In this document: positions 42,931 to 52,536 of the stretch, in pieces
Layout of the letters: every line of letters begins with the position of its first letter
How positions within the stretch are numbered: the first letter of the stretch is position 1
Source: Reyranellaceae bacterium
GTDB lineage: Bacteria > Pseudomonadota > Alphaproteobacteria > Reyranellales > Reyranellaceae
Length of the DNA stretch: 60,634 bases
Reading direction: 5' to 3'
NCBI GenBank assembly: GCA_022844045.1
Contig: JALHMM010000030.1
Span: 1-60,634 of the forward strand
Translations under genes and position numbers: made by a program
Notes under the pieces: generated by a model
Told to the model about the DNA's origin: nothing
What the model saw: only the letters and a program-made list of their open reading frames with translations
The model's database searches: none

Positions 42931-44355
42931 ATGAGCGAGGACCTGTTGTTCATGCCGGCGGTCGAGGCGGCCAGCCTGATCCGCCGCGGCAAGCTCTCGC
43001 CGGTGGAATATGTCGAGGTCTTGCTTGATGCGATCGCGCGCAGCCAACCCAAGCTCAACGCCTTCGTCGCCGTCATGGCGGAGGAAACGCGCGAGAACGC
43101 GCGCAAGGCAGAAGTCGCGGTGCGCGAGGGCTTGCCGCTGGGCCCGCTGCATGGCCTGCCGGTCAGCATCAAGGATCTGATTGATGTGAAGGGCGTGCGC
43201 ACGACGCACGGCTCGCACATCTTCGCCGACCATGTCGCGGCGGCCGACGGCGTGACGCCGGCGCGGCTGCGCGCGGCGGGCGCGATCCTGATCGGCAAGA
43301 CGACGACACCGGAGTTCGGCCACAAGGGCCTGACCGACAGCCCGCTGCAGGGCGTCACGCGTAATCCCTGGGGGCTGGATCGCACGTCAGGGGGTTCGTC
43401 CGGCGGCGCGGCGGCGGCGATCGCGGCCGGGCTTGGACCGCTGGCGATCGGCACCGACGGCGCCGGCTCGATCCGCGGGCCGGCGGCGACCTGCGGCATC
43501 GTCGGGCTCAAGCCGACGCTGGGCATCGTGCCGCTGGAGACGGCCAGCGACGTCTTCGCCAACAACTCCTTCGCCGGGCCGATGACGCGCACTGTCGGCG
43601 ACGCGGCGCTGATGTTCGCGTCCATCGTCGGCCCCGATGCGCGCGATCCGTGGTCGCTCAACGCCGCGCTCAAGCCGGTATCGCCGCTACTGCAGGGCCA
43701 GACGCTGACGGGCGTGCGTTTCGGCTACATCGAGAGGATGGCCAACAAGGTTCTCGACCGCGAGGTCCGCGCCAACACCGAAGCGTCGCTGAAAGCGCTG
43801 CTCGCGTTGGGCGCGGAGATCGAGCCGGTCACGGAGGCGATCGACTGGATCGAGTACGAGGGCCGCGTGCTCTACCAGACCGGCATCGCCGCGCGCATGA
43901 AGCCGCGCATGGCCCAGTGGCGGTCGAAGATGGACCCGTCGATGGTGCAGTTCGCCGACTGGGGCGAAGGTTTCTCGATGCACGACCTGCGCAACGCCGA
44001 GTATGCGCGCACCGGCCTGTACCAGCGCGTGCAGAAGCTGCTGGCGCGCTACGACTTCCTGGTCTCGCCGACCACCGCGCGCACCGCGCTCGACGCCGGC
44101 TTCGACGCCACGCAGCAGGTGATCATCGAGAATGAACCCTGCGGCATCACGCGGCAAAGCTGGACCGCCTACCAGTACCCCTTCAACCTCACCGGCCACC
44201 CGGCGATCTCGGTGCCCTCGGGCTTCGCCAGCGACGGCCTGCCCACCGGCATCCAAATTGTCGGCCGCTGGAGCCACGACCTCGACGTCCTGCGCGCCGC
44301 CGCCCTGTTCGAGCAGGCCCGGCCCTGGGCCGATAAGCGGCCGAAGGGGCTTTAA
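42931..44355 (+). CDS. Amidase (amidase signature family), second copy
   Basis: A 474-aa amidase with triad Lys81 (VSIKDLID), Ser157 (GGSSGGAAAA) and Ser180 (TDGAGSIRGPA). Resembles broad-specificity aryl/acyl amidases related to GatA, but no gatB/gatC is present, so a catabolic role is inferred. GGGGGAGAGG precedes the ATG at 42931. It ends 55 bases before the formate dehydrogenase operon. Confidence 0.9.
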   Translation: MSEDLLFMPAVEAASLIRRGKLSPVEYVEVLLDAIARSQPKLNAFVAVMAEETRENARKAEVAVREGLPLGPLHGLPVSIKDLIDVKGVRTTHGSHIFADHVAAADGVTPARLRAAGAILIGKTTTPEFGHKGLTDSPLQGVTRNPWGLDRTSGGSSGGAAAAIAAGLGPLAIGTDGAGSIRGPAATCGIVGLKPTLGIVPLETASDVFANNSFAGPMTRTVGDAALMFASIVGPDARDPWSLNAALKPVSPLLQGQTLTGVRFGYIERMANKVLDREVRANTEASLKALLALGAEIEPVTEAIDWIEYEGRVLYQTGIAARMKPRMAQWRSKMDPSMVQFADWGEGFSMHDLRNAEYARTGLYQRVQKLLARYDFLVSPTTARTALDAGFDATQQVIIENEPCGITRQSWTAYQYPFNLTGHPAISVPSGFASDGLPTGIQIVGRWSHDLDVLRAAALFEQARPWADKRPKGL

Positions 44356-44410
44356 TCGGCGGCCCGGGGGCCTTATCTTTCGACAGACGGAATGTTGGGA
44401 GGCGCGGCCG

Positions 44411-44875
44411 ATGCCCGCCTGGCAAGAGACGCGCGCACGGCAGATTATCGACACGCACCGGACCGTCGAGGGTCCGGCCTTGGTCATCCTGCACGCGCTG
44501 CAGCGCGAATTCGGGTTCGTTTCAGACGACGCTGTCGTGCTGGTCGCCGACGCGCTCAACCTGACGCGCGCCGAAGTCCACGGCATCGTCACCTTCTACC
44601 ATGACTTCCGGCGCGAGCCGGCGGGACGGCATGTGCTGAAGTTGTGCCGGGCCGAGGCCTGCCAAGCGCTGGGCGGCGAACGCCTCGCGGCCCACGGTCA
44701 GGCGCGGCTCGGCGTCTCCTGGGGCGGGACGACGGAAGACGGCAACGTGACCCTGGAGCCAGTGTTCTGCCTCGGCCTGTGCGCCAGCGGTCCGGCCGCC
44801 CTGCTCGACGGCCGCCCGGTGGGGCGGCTTAACGCGGCGCGCCTCGATCGCCTGCTCGACGAGGTGTCGTCGTGA
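44411..44875 (+). CDS. fdsG: NAD-dependent formate dehydrogenase gamma subunit
   Basis: A 154-aa NuoE-like 2Fe-2S protein. Cluster ligands are in LKLCRAEACQ and VFCLGLCASG (two C-x(3-4)-C pairs). It passes electrons between the FMN subunit and the 2Fe-2S network of the soluble, oxygen-tolerant formate dehydrogenase. It is the first gene of the fdsGBA-fdhD-fdsD operon and overlaps fdsB by four bases. The promoter lies in the 55-bp gap or within the amidase end; none was clear. Confidence 0.92.
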   Translation: MPAWQETRARQIIDTHRTVEGPALVILHALQREFGFVSDDAVVLVADALNLTRAEVHGIVTFYHDFRREPAGRHVLKLCRAEACQALGGERLAAHGQARLGVSWGGTTEDGNVTLEPVFCLGLCASGPAALLDGRPVGRLNAARLDRLLDEVSS

Positions 44876-46425
44876 GTACGCGGGTCTACTTACCGCGCGA
44901 TGTCGCCGCGCTGGCTGTCGGCGCGGACGATGTCGCGGACGCGTTGACCGCCGCCGCCCAGCGGCGCGGCGTGACGCTGGAGATCATCCGCACCGGATCA
45001 CGCGGCCTGTTCTGGCTGGAGCCGATGCTCGAGATCGCCACATCGGAGGGCCGCGTCGCCTACGGGCCGGTCGAGGCGTCGGACGCCGAGACGCTGCTCG
45101 ACGCGGTCGTCGCTGGCGGCGGTCCGCACCGGTTGCGACTCGGCCCGACCGAGGCGATCCCGTTCCTCAAGCGGCAGACGCGCCTGACCTTCGCGCGCTG
45201 CGGCATCATCGATCCGCTATCGCTGCAGGATTATCGCGCCGCCGGCGGCTATCGCGGCCTCGACCGGGCGCTCAGCCTCGGCCCTGCGGCGGTTGTCGAG
45301 ACCGTGGTGCAGTCGGGCCTGCGGGGTCGCGGCGGTGCCGGCTTCCCGACCGGCATCAAGTGGCGCACCACGCGCGAAGCGATCGGCCAGCCGAAGTACA
45401 TCGTCTGCAACGCCGACGAAGGTGACTCCGGGACCTACGCCGACCGCATGATCATGGAGGGCGATCCATTCTGCCTGATCGAGGGCATGACGATCGCCGC
45501 CATCGCCGTCGGCGCCGCCAAGGGTTTCATTTACATCCGCTCGGAATACCCGCACGCCATCGCCACCATGGAAGCGGCACTCGCGATCGCACGATGCGAC
45601 GGCTGCCTCGGCGCCAATGTCGCCGGCTCGGGCCACGCCTTCGACATCGAGATCCGCGTCGGCGCCGGCGCCTATGTCTGCGGCGAGGAGACGGCGCTGC
45701 TCGACAGCCTGGAGGGCAAGCGCGGCGTGGTGCGCGCCAAGCCGCCGTTGCCGGCGCATCGCGGCCTGTTCGGTCGGCCCACCGTGGTCAACAACGTGCT
45801 CTCGCTCGCCTCGGTGCCGACGATCCTCGCCGAGGGCGCCGATGCCTATCGCGACCTCGGCTTGGGTCGCTCGCGGGGCACCATGCCGATCCAGCTCGCC
45901 GGCAATGTGCGCCACGGCGGCCTGTTCGAGACCGCCTTCGGCGTGACTTTGGGCGAGCTGGTCGACGATATCGGTGGCGGCACGCTCAGCGGCCGGCCGG
46001 TGCGCGCGGTGCAGGTCGGCGGCCCGCTGGGCGCCTATTTCCCGCGTACGCTGTTCGATACGCCGTTCGACTATGAGGCGTTCGCCGCGCGCGACGGGCT
46101 GATCGGCCATGGCGGCGTCGTGGTGTTCGACGACACCGTCGACATGGCGCACCAGGCGCGCTTCGCGATGGAGTTCTGCGCCATCGAGTCCTGTGGCAAG
46201 TGCACGCCCTGCCGCATCGGCTCGACGCGCGGCGTCGAGGTCATCGACCGCATCGTCCGCGGCGAGAAGCGCGAGGCCAACCTCGCGCTGCTCGAGGATC
46301 TCTGCGGTACCCTGAAGTTCGGCTCGCTCTGCGCCCTGGGCGGCTTCACGCCCTACCCGGTGATGAGCGCCGTCAGGCATTTCCCCGAGGATTTCGGCGC
46401 GCGCATCGGCGCCGTCCCGGCTTGA
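44872..46425 (+). CDS. fdsB: NAD-dependent formate dehydrogenase beta subunit
   Basis: A 517-aa NuoF-like subunit. It has an N-terminal thioredoxin-like 2Fe-2S region without its cysteines, an NADH site (GLRGRGGAGFPTG), an FMN site (CNADEGDSGTYADR), and the N3-type 4Fe-4S motif ESCGKCTPCRIG near residue 440. It reduces NAD+ with electrons from formate. GTG start at 44872 overlapping fdsG; 10 bp to fdsA. Confidence 0.93.
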   Translation: MSTRVYLPRDVAALAVGADDVADALTAAAQRRGVTLEIIRTGSRGLFWLEPMLEIATSEGRVAYGPVEASDAETLLDAVVAGGGPHRLRLGPTEAIPFLKRQTRLTFARCGIIDPLSLQDYRAAGGYRGLDRALSLGPAAVVETVVQSGLRGRGGAGFPTGIKWRTTREAIGQPKYIVCNADEGDSGTYADRMIMEGDPFCLIEGMTIAAIAVGAAKGFIYIRSEYPHAIATMEAALAIARCDGCLGANVAGSGHAFDIEIRVGAGAYVCGEETALLDSLEGKRGVVRAKPPLPAHRGLFGRPTVVNNVLSLASVPTILAEGADAYRDLGLGRSRGTMPIQLAGNVRHGGLFETAFGVTLGELVDDIGGGTLSGRPVRAVQVGGPLGAYFPRTLFDTPFDYEAFAARDGLIGHGGVVVFDDTVDMAHQARFAMEFCAIESCGKCTPCRIGSTRGVEVIDRIVRGEKREANLALLEDLCGTLKFGSLCALGGFTPYPVMSAVRHFPEDFGARIGAVPA

Positions 46426-46435
46426 GGTCGAGGTC

Positions 46436-49279
46436 ATGTCCCTGATCAAGGAAACAGACTACGGCACGCCGCCCGTCAGAACGGACAAGACCGTCACGCT
46501 CAGCATCGACGGCTTCTCTGTCACCGTTCCCGAGGGCACCTCCATCATGCGCGCGGCGATGGAGGCCAGCATCAAGGTGCCCAAGCTCTGCGCCACCGAT
46601 TCCGTGCAGGCCTTCGGATCCTGTCGCCTGTGCCTGGTGGAGATCGAGGGTCGCGCCGGCACGCCGGCCTCGTGCACGACGCCCGTCGCGCCCGATCTGC
46701 GTGTCGCGACGCAGACCGAGCGCCTCAAGAAGCTCCGGCGCGGCGTGATGGAACTCTACATCTCCGATCACCCGCTCGACTGCCTGACCTGCGCGGCGAA
46801 TGGCGACTGCGAGCTGCAGGACATGGCCGGCGCCGTCGGCCTGCGCGAGGTGCGCTACGGCTACGCCGGCGAGAACCATCTCGACGCGGCCAAGGACGAG
46901 TCGAATCCCTACTTCACCTTCGATCCCTCGAAATGCATCGTCTGCTCGCGCTGTGTGCGGGCCTGCGAAGAGGTCCAGGGCACCTTCGCGTTGACCATCG
47001 CCGGCCGCGGCTTCGACTCGAAGGTCGCCGCCGGGCTCGACGAGAAGTTCCTCGACTCCGAATGCGTCTCCTGCGGCGCCTGCGTGCAGGCCTGCCCGAC
47101 CGCGACCTTGATGGAGAAGTCGGTCATCGACACCGGCCAGCCGGAGCACTCCGTCGTCACGACCTGCGCTTACTGCGGTGTCGGCTGCTCGTTCAAGGCG
47201 GAGATGCGCGGCGAGGAAGTCGTGCGCATGGTGCCGTTCAAGGACGGCAAGGCCAATCGCGGCCACTCCTGCGTCAAGGGACGCTTCGCCTGGGGCTACG
47301 CGACGCACAAGGAGCGCATCCTCAAGCCGATGATCCGTGCGCGGATCACCGATCCATGGCGCGAGGTCTCGTGGGACGAGGCGCTTTCCCACACCGCGTC
47401 GGAGTTCAAGCGCCTGCAGGCCACCTATGGTCGCGGCGCGATCGGCGGCATCACCTCGTCGCGCTGCACCAACGAGGAGACCTTCCTGGTGCAGAAGCTG
47501 GTGCGCGCCGGCTTCGGCAACAACAACATCGATACCTGCGCCCGCGTCTGTCATTCGCCGACCGGCTACGGCCTGTCGACCACCTTCGGTACCTCGGCGG
47601 GCACGCAGGACTTCGACTCGGTCGAGCACACCGATGTCATCATCGTGCTGGGCGCCAATCCGACCGACGGCCATCCCGTCTTCGCCTCCCGAATGAAGAA
47701 GCGGCTGCGGCAGGGCGCCAAGCTGATCGTCATCGATCCGCGCCGCATCGACCTCGTGCGCATGCCGCATGTCGAGGCGACCTACCATCTGCCGCTGCTG
47801 CCCGGCACCAACGTGGCGATCCTCGATGCATTGGCACACGTCATCGTCACCGAGGGCCTGGCCAACGAGGCTTTCGTGCGGGAGCGCTGCGATTGGGACG
47901 AGTACCAGCGCTGGGCCTCCTTCGTCGCCGAGAAGCGCAACAGCCCGGAGGCGGTGTCGGCGATTTCCGGCGTGCCGGCCGAGACGATCCGCGCCGCCGC
48001 GCGGCTCTACGCCACCGGCGGCAACGGTGCCATCTATTATGGGCTGGGCGTCACCGAGCACAGCCAGGGCTCGACCGCGGTCATCGCGCTCGCCAATCTC
48101 GCGATGGCGACCGGCAATATCGGCCGCCCTGGTGTCGGCGTGAATCCGCTGCGCGGCCAGAACAACGTCCAGGGCTCGTGCGACATGGGCTCGTTCCCGC
48201 ACGAGCTCAGCGGCTATCGCCACATCTCCTCCGACGCCACGCGCGCGATGTTCGAGACCTTGTGGAACGTGCCGCTCGACAGAGAGCCCGGCCTGCGCAT
48301 CCCCAACATGCTCGACGCCGCGGTCGACGGCTCGTTCAGGGGCCTCTACATCCAGGGCGAGGACATCCTGCAGTCCGATCCCGACACCCATCACGTGGCC
48401 GCCGGCCTCGCGGCGATGGAATGCGTCGTCGTGCACGATCTCTTCCTGAACGAGACCGCGAACTACGCCCATGTCTTCCTGCCGGGCTCGACCTTCCTCG
48501 AGAAGGACGGCACCTTCACCAACGCCGAACGGCGCATCCAGCGCGTGCGCAAGGTGATGACGCCGCGCAACGGGCTGGCCGACTGGGAAGTCACGCTGCG
48601 GCTCGCGAAGGCGATGGGCTACCCGTTCCACTACGACCACCCCGCGCAGATCATGGACGAGATCGCCGCGCTGACGCCGAGCTTCGCCGGCGTGTCGTTC
48701 GCCCGGCTCGACGCGCTGGGCTCGATCCAGTGGCCGTGCAACGAGAAGGCGCCGGAAGGCACGCCTGTCATGCATCGTGACGGCTTCGTACGCGGCAAGG
48801 GCCGTTTCGTCATCACGGAGTACGTTCCCACCGACGAACGCACCGGTCCGCGCTTCCCGCTGCTGCTGACCACCGGCCGCGTGCTGAGCCAGTACAATGT
48901 CGGCGCCCAGACGCGCCGCACCGCCAATGTCGTGTGGCACGAGGAGGACCGGCTCGAGATCCATCCGCACGACGCCGAGCAGCGCGGCATCCGCGACGGC
49001 GACTGGGTCGCCCTGCAGAGCCGGTCCGGCGCCACCAGCCTGCGCGCGTTGATCACCGACCGCGTGGCGCCCGGCGTGGTCTACACGACGTTCCACTACC
49101 CTGGCACGCAGACCAACGTTGTCACGACGGACTACTCTGACTGGGCGACCAACTGTCCGGAGTACAAGGTCACCGCCGTGCAGTGCATGCCCTCGAACGG
49201 GCCGAGCGAGTGGCAGCAGGACTACGAGTCGCTGACCGTCCGTTCGCGCCGCATCGCCCCGGCGGACGCCGCCGAATGA
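46436..49279 (+). CDS. fdsA: NAD-dependent formate dehydrogenase alpha subunit (molybdenum)
   Basis: A 947-aa catalytic subunit. Order of domains: NuoG-like 2Fe-2S (Cys52, 63, 66, 80), the His-Cys3 cluster DHPLDCLTCAANGDC, two ferredoxin 4Fe-4S motifs (CIVCSRCVRAC and CVSCGACVQAC), the MopB 4Fe-4S (CAYCGVGC), and the bis-MGD domains. The Mo ligand is Cys in DTCARVCHSPT (a selenocysteine is not used). This is the large FdsA/FdhF type of Ralstonia and Rhodobacter. It overlaps fdhD by four bases. Confidence 0.95.
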   Translation: MSLIKETDYGTPPVRTDKTVTLSIDGFSVTVPEGTSIMRAAMEASIKVPKLCATDSVQAFGSCRLCLVEIEGRAGTPASCTTPVAPDLRVATQTERLKKLRRGVMELYISDHPLDCLTCAANGDCELQDMAGAVGLREVRYGYAGENHLDAAKDESNPYFTFDPSKCIVCSRCVRACEEVQGTFALTIAGRGFDSKVAAGLDEKFLDSECVSCGACVQACPTATLMEKSVIDTGQPEHSVVTTCAYCGVGCSFKAEMRGEEVVRMVPFKDGKANRGHSCVKGRFAWGYATHKERILKPMIRARITDPWREVSWDEALSHTASEFKRLQATYGRGAIGGITSSRCTNEETFLVQKLVRAGFGNNNIDTCARVCHSPTGYGLSTTFGTSAGTQDFDSVEHTDVIIVLGANPTDGHPVFASRMKKRLRQGAKLIVIDPRRIDLVRMPHVEATYHLPLLPGTNVAILDALAHVIVTEGLANEAFVRERCDWDEYQRWASFVAEKRNSPEAVSAISGVPAETIRAAARLYATGGNGAIYYGLGVTEHSQGSTAVIALANLAMATGNIGRPGVGVNPLRGQNNVQGSCDMGSFPHELSGYRHISSDATRAMFETLWNVPLDREPGLRIPNMLDAAVDGSFRGLYIQGEDILQSDPDTHHVAAGLAAMECVVVHDLFLNETANYAHVFLPGSTFLEKDGTFTNAERRIQRVRKVMTPRNGLADWEVTLRLAKAMGYPFHYDHPAQIMDEIAALTPSFAGVSFARLDALGSIQWPCNEKAPEGTPVMHRDGFVRGKGRFVITEYVPTDERTGPRFPLLLTTGRVLSQYNVGAQTRRTANVVWHEEDRLEIHPHDAEQRGIRDGDWVALQSRSGATSLRALITDRVAPGVVYTTFHYPGTQTNVVTTDYSDWATNCPEYKVTAVQCMPSNGPSEWQQDYESLTVRSRRIAPADAAE

Positions 49280-50106
49280 CATCTGACGTGCCGCCAGCGG
49301 TCCAACGCGTGGCCCGCACCGCCTGGGCCGGCGGCGAGCTGTCGTCGGGCACGCGCGTGGTGCCCGAGGAGACCGCGATCGCGCTCACCTACAACCGCAC
49401 CACGCACGCGGTGATGATGGCGACGCCGGCCGACCTCGAGGACTTCGCCGTCGGCTTCAGCCTGACGGAGGGCGTCGTCGAGCGGCCGCAGGAGATCGAG
49501 GAACTCGCGGTCGTGCCGTCGGATAAGGGCATCGAGCTCAGGATGTGGATCGGCGAGGATCGCGGCGCGACGTTCCGCGACCGGCGGCGGCATCTCGCCG
49601 GACCCACCGGCTGCGGCCTGTGCGGCATGGACAGTCTCGCCGAAGCCATGCGGCCGGCGCGTGTCGTGGGCAGCGATCTGCGACTGACGGCCGACGACGT
49701 ACGTCGTGCGATCGCTTCGCTGCCGTCAGCGCAGACGATCAACCGTCAGACCCGCGCGGTGCACGGCGCGGCCTATTGGGAGCCGCAAGCCGGCCTTGTC
49801 GGCTTGCGCGAGGATGTCGGCCGCCACAACGCCGTCGACAAGCTCGCCGGCGCGCTGGCCCGGCAATCGCTCAACGCCGGCAACGGCCTGCTGCTGCTGA
49901 CCAGCCGCGTCTCCATCGAGATGGTGCAGAAGGCGGCGGCGATCGGCGCGCCGATCGTCGTGGCGGTGTCGGTGCCCACCGCGCTCGCCGTGCGCGCGGC
50001 CGAGGCCTCGGGCATCACGCTGATCGCCGTGGCGCGCGAAGACGGCTTCGAGATCTTCAGCCACGCCGAGCGCATCGTGTCGGGATCGATCGCCGATGTC
50101 GCCTGA
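49276..50106 (+). CDS. fdhD: Formate dehydrogenase sulfurtransferase FdhD
   Basis: A 276-aa accessory protein that transfers sulfur to the molybdenum cofactor of FdsA. Cys-x2-Cys relay motif is in TGCGLCGMD and the C-terminal REDVGRHNAVDK and LLLTSRVSIEM blocks are conserved. Also called FdsC in this operon type. Start ATG 49276 overlaps the fdsA stop; its end overlaps fdsD by 11 bp. Confidence 0.93.
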   Translation: MTSDVPPAVQRVARTAWAGGELSSGTRVVPEETAIALTYNRTTHAVMMATPADLEDFAVGFSLTEGVVERPQEIEELAVVPSDKGIELRMWIGEDRGATFRDRRRHLAGPTGCGLCGMDSLAEAMRPARVVGSDLRLTADDVRRAIASLPSAQTINRQTRAVHGAAYWEPQAGLVGLREDVGRHNAVDKLAGALARQSLNAGNGLLLLTSRVSIEMVQKAAAIGAPIVVAVSVPTALAVRAAEASGITLIAVAREDGFEIFSHAERIVSGSIADVA

Positions 50107-50308
50107 CAAGCTGGTCTACATGGCGAACCAGATCGGCAAGTTCTTCGCCCACGAAGGCGAGACCCAGGCGGCGCAAAGCGTCGCCACCCATCTGCGCCGT
50201 TACTGGGATCCGCGCATGCGCACGACCATCATCGCGCACTACGACGCCGGCGGCGCGGGGCTCGACCCCATCGTGCGACAGGCGGTCGGCAGCTTGAAGG
50301 ATGAATGA
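50096..50308 (+). CDS. fdsD: Formate dehydrogenase delta subunit
   Basis: A 70-aa small subunit (MSPDKLVYMANQIGKFF, then a WDPRMR motif) conserved in fds operons and needed for full activity or assembly. It completes the operon and ends 10 bases before a strong hairpin. Confidence 0.9.
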   Translation: MSPDKLVYMANQIGKFFAHEGETQAAQSVATHLRRYWDPRMRTTIIAHYDAGGAGLDPIVRQAVGSLKDE

Positions 50309-50317
50309 TTCCTCTTA

Positions 50318-50347
50318 CTCCCTCTCCCCGCCTGCGGGGAGAGGGAG
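50318..50347. terminator. Bidirectional terminator-like hairpin (family B core)
   Basis: CTCCCTCTCCCCGC and GCGGGGAGAGGGAG form a 14-bp perfect stem with a two-base loop, between convergent fdsD and the gamma-carbonic-anhydrase gene. AAAAGAAG follows on the plus strand. The sequence matches the ends of the family B repeats. Confidence 0.65.
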
Positions 50348-50357
50348 AAAAGAAGAC

Positions 50358-50882
50358 TCAACCGATCTTCACCATCGTCTCGCGGAACTGCACCTGGCGC
50401 TTGGCGTAGCTCAGCGCGCTCATGCGCAGGCGGTTCGCGTTGTCCTCGGAAAGCTCGCGCGCGACCTTGGCCGGTGCGCCGAGAATCAGAACGCCGCCGG
50501 GAAACTCCTTGCCCTCGGTGACGATCGCGCCGGCGCCCACCAGGCTGCGCGCGCCGATCACCGCCTTGTTCAGCACCACCGCCTGGATACCGATCAGCGC
50601 GCCGTCATGCACGATGCAGCCGTGCAGCATCGCCTGGTGGCCGATGGTGACGTCCTCGCCGACGATCAGCGGGCAGCCCGGATCGGTGTGCAGAATCGCG
50701 CCTTCCTGCACGTTGCTGCCCTTGCCGATGGTGATCGGCTCGTTGTCGCCGCGCAGCACGGCGCCCGGCCAGACGCTGGCGCCCTCGGCCAGGGTGACCT
50801 TGCCGATCACCGTCGCTTCCGGCGCCACCCAGGCGGTGGGGTGGATCACCGGCGCGTGCTCGCCGAGCTTGTAGATGGCCAT
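50358..50882 (-). CDS. Gamma-carbonic-anhydrase-like left-handed beta-helix protein
   Basis: A 174-aa hexapeptide-repeat trimer protein (YrdA/CaiE/PaaY type). Zinc-binding His residues are in ILHTDPG and GHQAMLHG. Repeats such as IGKVTLAEGASVWPGAVLRG are typical. It may be a carbonic anhydrase or a thioesterase-like accessory. The ATG at 50882 is supported by GGAG; the long in-frame extension upstream lies in the divergent amidase and is rejected. Confidence 0.9.
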   Translation of the reverse strand: MAIYKLGEHAPVIHPTAWVAPEATVIGKVTLAEGASVWPGAVLRGDNEPITIGKGSNVQEGAILHTDPGCPLIVGEDVTIGHQAMLHGCIVHDGALIGIQAVVLNKAVIGARSLVGAGAIVTEGKEFPGGVLILGAPAKVARELSEDNANRLRMSALSYAKRQVQFRETMVKIG

Positions 50883-50978
50883 GGATGTCTCCGATTCCCT
50901 TCGATCTCGTTCCCGCCGCCTTAGCATTGCGGGGCCGGTCTTGCTAGGCTCGGCGCCGTCCACGCGGAGTGTCGAGCC

Positions 50979-52424
50979 ATGGCCAGTGATCTCGTCCGCC
51001 TGACCGCCACCGAGGCGGTGGGCCTGCTGAAGGAGGGCGAGGTCTCGCCGCTGGAGCTGATCGACGCCGCCGAGAAGCGGATCGGCGCGGTCGAGTCCGC
51101 GGTCAACGCGCTGCCGACGCTTTGCCTCGATCGCGCACGCGATCACGCCAAGCGGCTGATGAAGGGCCAAGGCCGCGAGGCCGAGGGTGAGGCCGGCTGG
51201 CTCGCCGGCCTGCCGGTGGCGATCAAGGATCTCGCCGATGTCGCGGGCGTGCGCACGACCTATGGTTCGCCGATCTTCAAGGATCACGTGCCGCAGACAT
51301 CGCATCCGCTGGTCGAGCGCATCGAGCGCAAGGGCGGCGTGGTGATCGCCAAATCGAACACGCCGGAGTTCGGCGCCGGCGGCAACACCTTCAACGAGGT
51401 CTTCGGCCGCACGCTCAACCCGTGGAACACGTCGCTGACCTGCGGCGGCTCGACCGGCGGCGGCGCGGTGGCGCTGGCCACCGGCGAGGTCTGGCTGGCG
51501 CACGGATCCGATCACGGTGGTTCGCTGCGCGGACCTGCGACCTTGTGCTCGGTGGTCGGCATCCGCCCCTCGCCCGGCCGCGTCACGCGCGGCACCAGCA
51601 ACAATCTCTTCTCGCCGATGTCGGTGCAGGGACCGATGGCGCGCAACATCCCCGACCTGGCGCTGTTCCTCGACACCATGGCCGGCTACTGCCCGCTCGA
51701 TCCTCTGACCTTCGACGCGCCCGCGGTGTCCTTCGTCGACGCGGTCAACGCGCCGCCCCGCAAGCTGCGCATCGGCTTCACCGCCAATTTCGGCGGCGCT
51801 CTGCCGGTCGACCGCGAGACGCGGGAGATCTGTGCGCGCGAGGTGCGCCGCTTCGAACAGGCCGGCTGCGTCGTCGAGGAAGCCTTCCCCGAGCTCGGCC
51901 CGGTCGACGAGACCTTCCTCGCGCTGCGCTCGCAGGTCTTCCTGGTCGACCGCGAGCTGCAGCTGCAATCCCATCGCGCGCTCTTGAAACCCGATATCAT
52001 CTGGAACACCGAGCGCGCGCTACAGCAGTCGCCCAGTGCCCTCGCCAAGGCCGACCGCGAGCGCGCCGCGCTGTATCGGCGCTTCGCCGCGTTCTTCACC
52101 AAGTACGACGTGCTGATCACGCCGGGCGCCGCCACGCCGGCCTGGGACGTCACCCTCAAGGCGCGCGACGTGATCGATGGAGTGAAGCTCACCAACTACA
52201 TCGCCGGCAGTGCGCTGACCTCGGCGATCACGCTGACCTCCTGCCCGGCCGTCTCGGTGCCCTGCGGCTTCGACGGCTTCGGCCGGCCGGTGGGGCTGCA
52301 GATCGTCGCACCCAGCCGCCAGGAGGCTCTGGCCCTGCACACGGCGTCGGTTTTCGAGCAAATGATGGGGCTTAACCTGTTGTTGCCGATCGATCCGCGG
52401 CCGGGCACGGTGCCGCCGACGTGA
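50979..52424 (+). CDS. Amidase (amidase signature family), third copy
   Basis: A 481-aa amidase with Lys83 (VAIKDLAD) and nucleophile Ser182 (DHGGSLRGPA). The cis-Ser loop reads CGGSTGGGA (residues 155-162), placing Thr159 where the second Ser of GGSSGG normally lies. Still likely active since Ser158 or Thr159 could take its place, but this should be noted. Divergent from the gamma-CA gene; ends 112 bp before the carrier-protein operon. Confidence 0.9.
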   Translation: MASDLVRLTATEAVGLLKEGEVSPLELIDAAEKRIGAVESAVNALPTLCLDRARDHAKRLMKGQGREAEGEAGWLAGLPVAIKDLADVAGVRTTYGSPIFKDHVPQTSHPLVERIERKGGVVIAKSNTPEFGAGGNTFNEVFGRTLNPWNTSLTCGGSTGGGAVALATGEVWLAHGSDHGGSLRGPATLCSVVGIRPSPGRVTRGTSNNLFSPMSVQGPMARNIPDLALFLDTMAGYCPLDPLTFDAPAVSFVDAVNAPPRKLRIGFTANFGGALPVDRETREICAREVRRFEQAGCVVEEAFPELGPVDETFLALRSQVFLVDRELQLQSHRALLKPDIIWNTERALQQSPSALAKADRERAALYRRFAAFFTKYDVLITPGAATPAWDVTLKARDVIDGVKLTNYIAGSALTSAITLTSCPAVSVPCGFDGFGRPVGLQIVAPSRQEALALHTASVFEQMMGLNLLLPIDPRPGTVPPT

Positions 52425-52536
52425 GCGGTAAAGCTGCCGTTAATCTGACGAAAGCTCGCGTAGACATTGCACTAAGCGCGTAAAATGAGTAACATCAGGA
52501 TCCTAAATTGATATTCTGAAAATTCATTCGTGGGGA

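Noticed and set aside
46373..49282. A 969-codon open frame on the minus strand opposite fdsA
   Set aside because: It lies fully antisense to fdsA, whose iron-sulfur and molybdenum motifs are intact. The antisense translation is Arg/His/Asp-rich and shows no family motif; long antisense frames are expected at this GC content.
44411..50308. Respiratory complex I (nuo) fragment
   Set aside because: NuoE/F/G-like subunits here are joined to a formate-dehydrogenase active site, fdhD and fdsD, with no membrane subunits.
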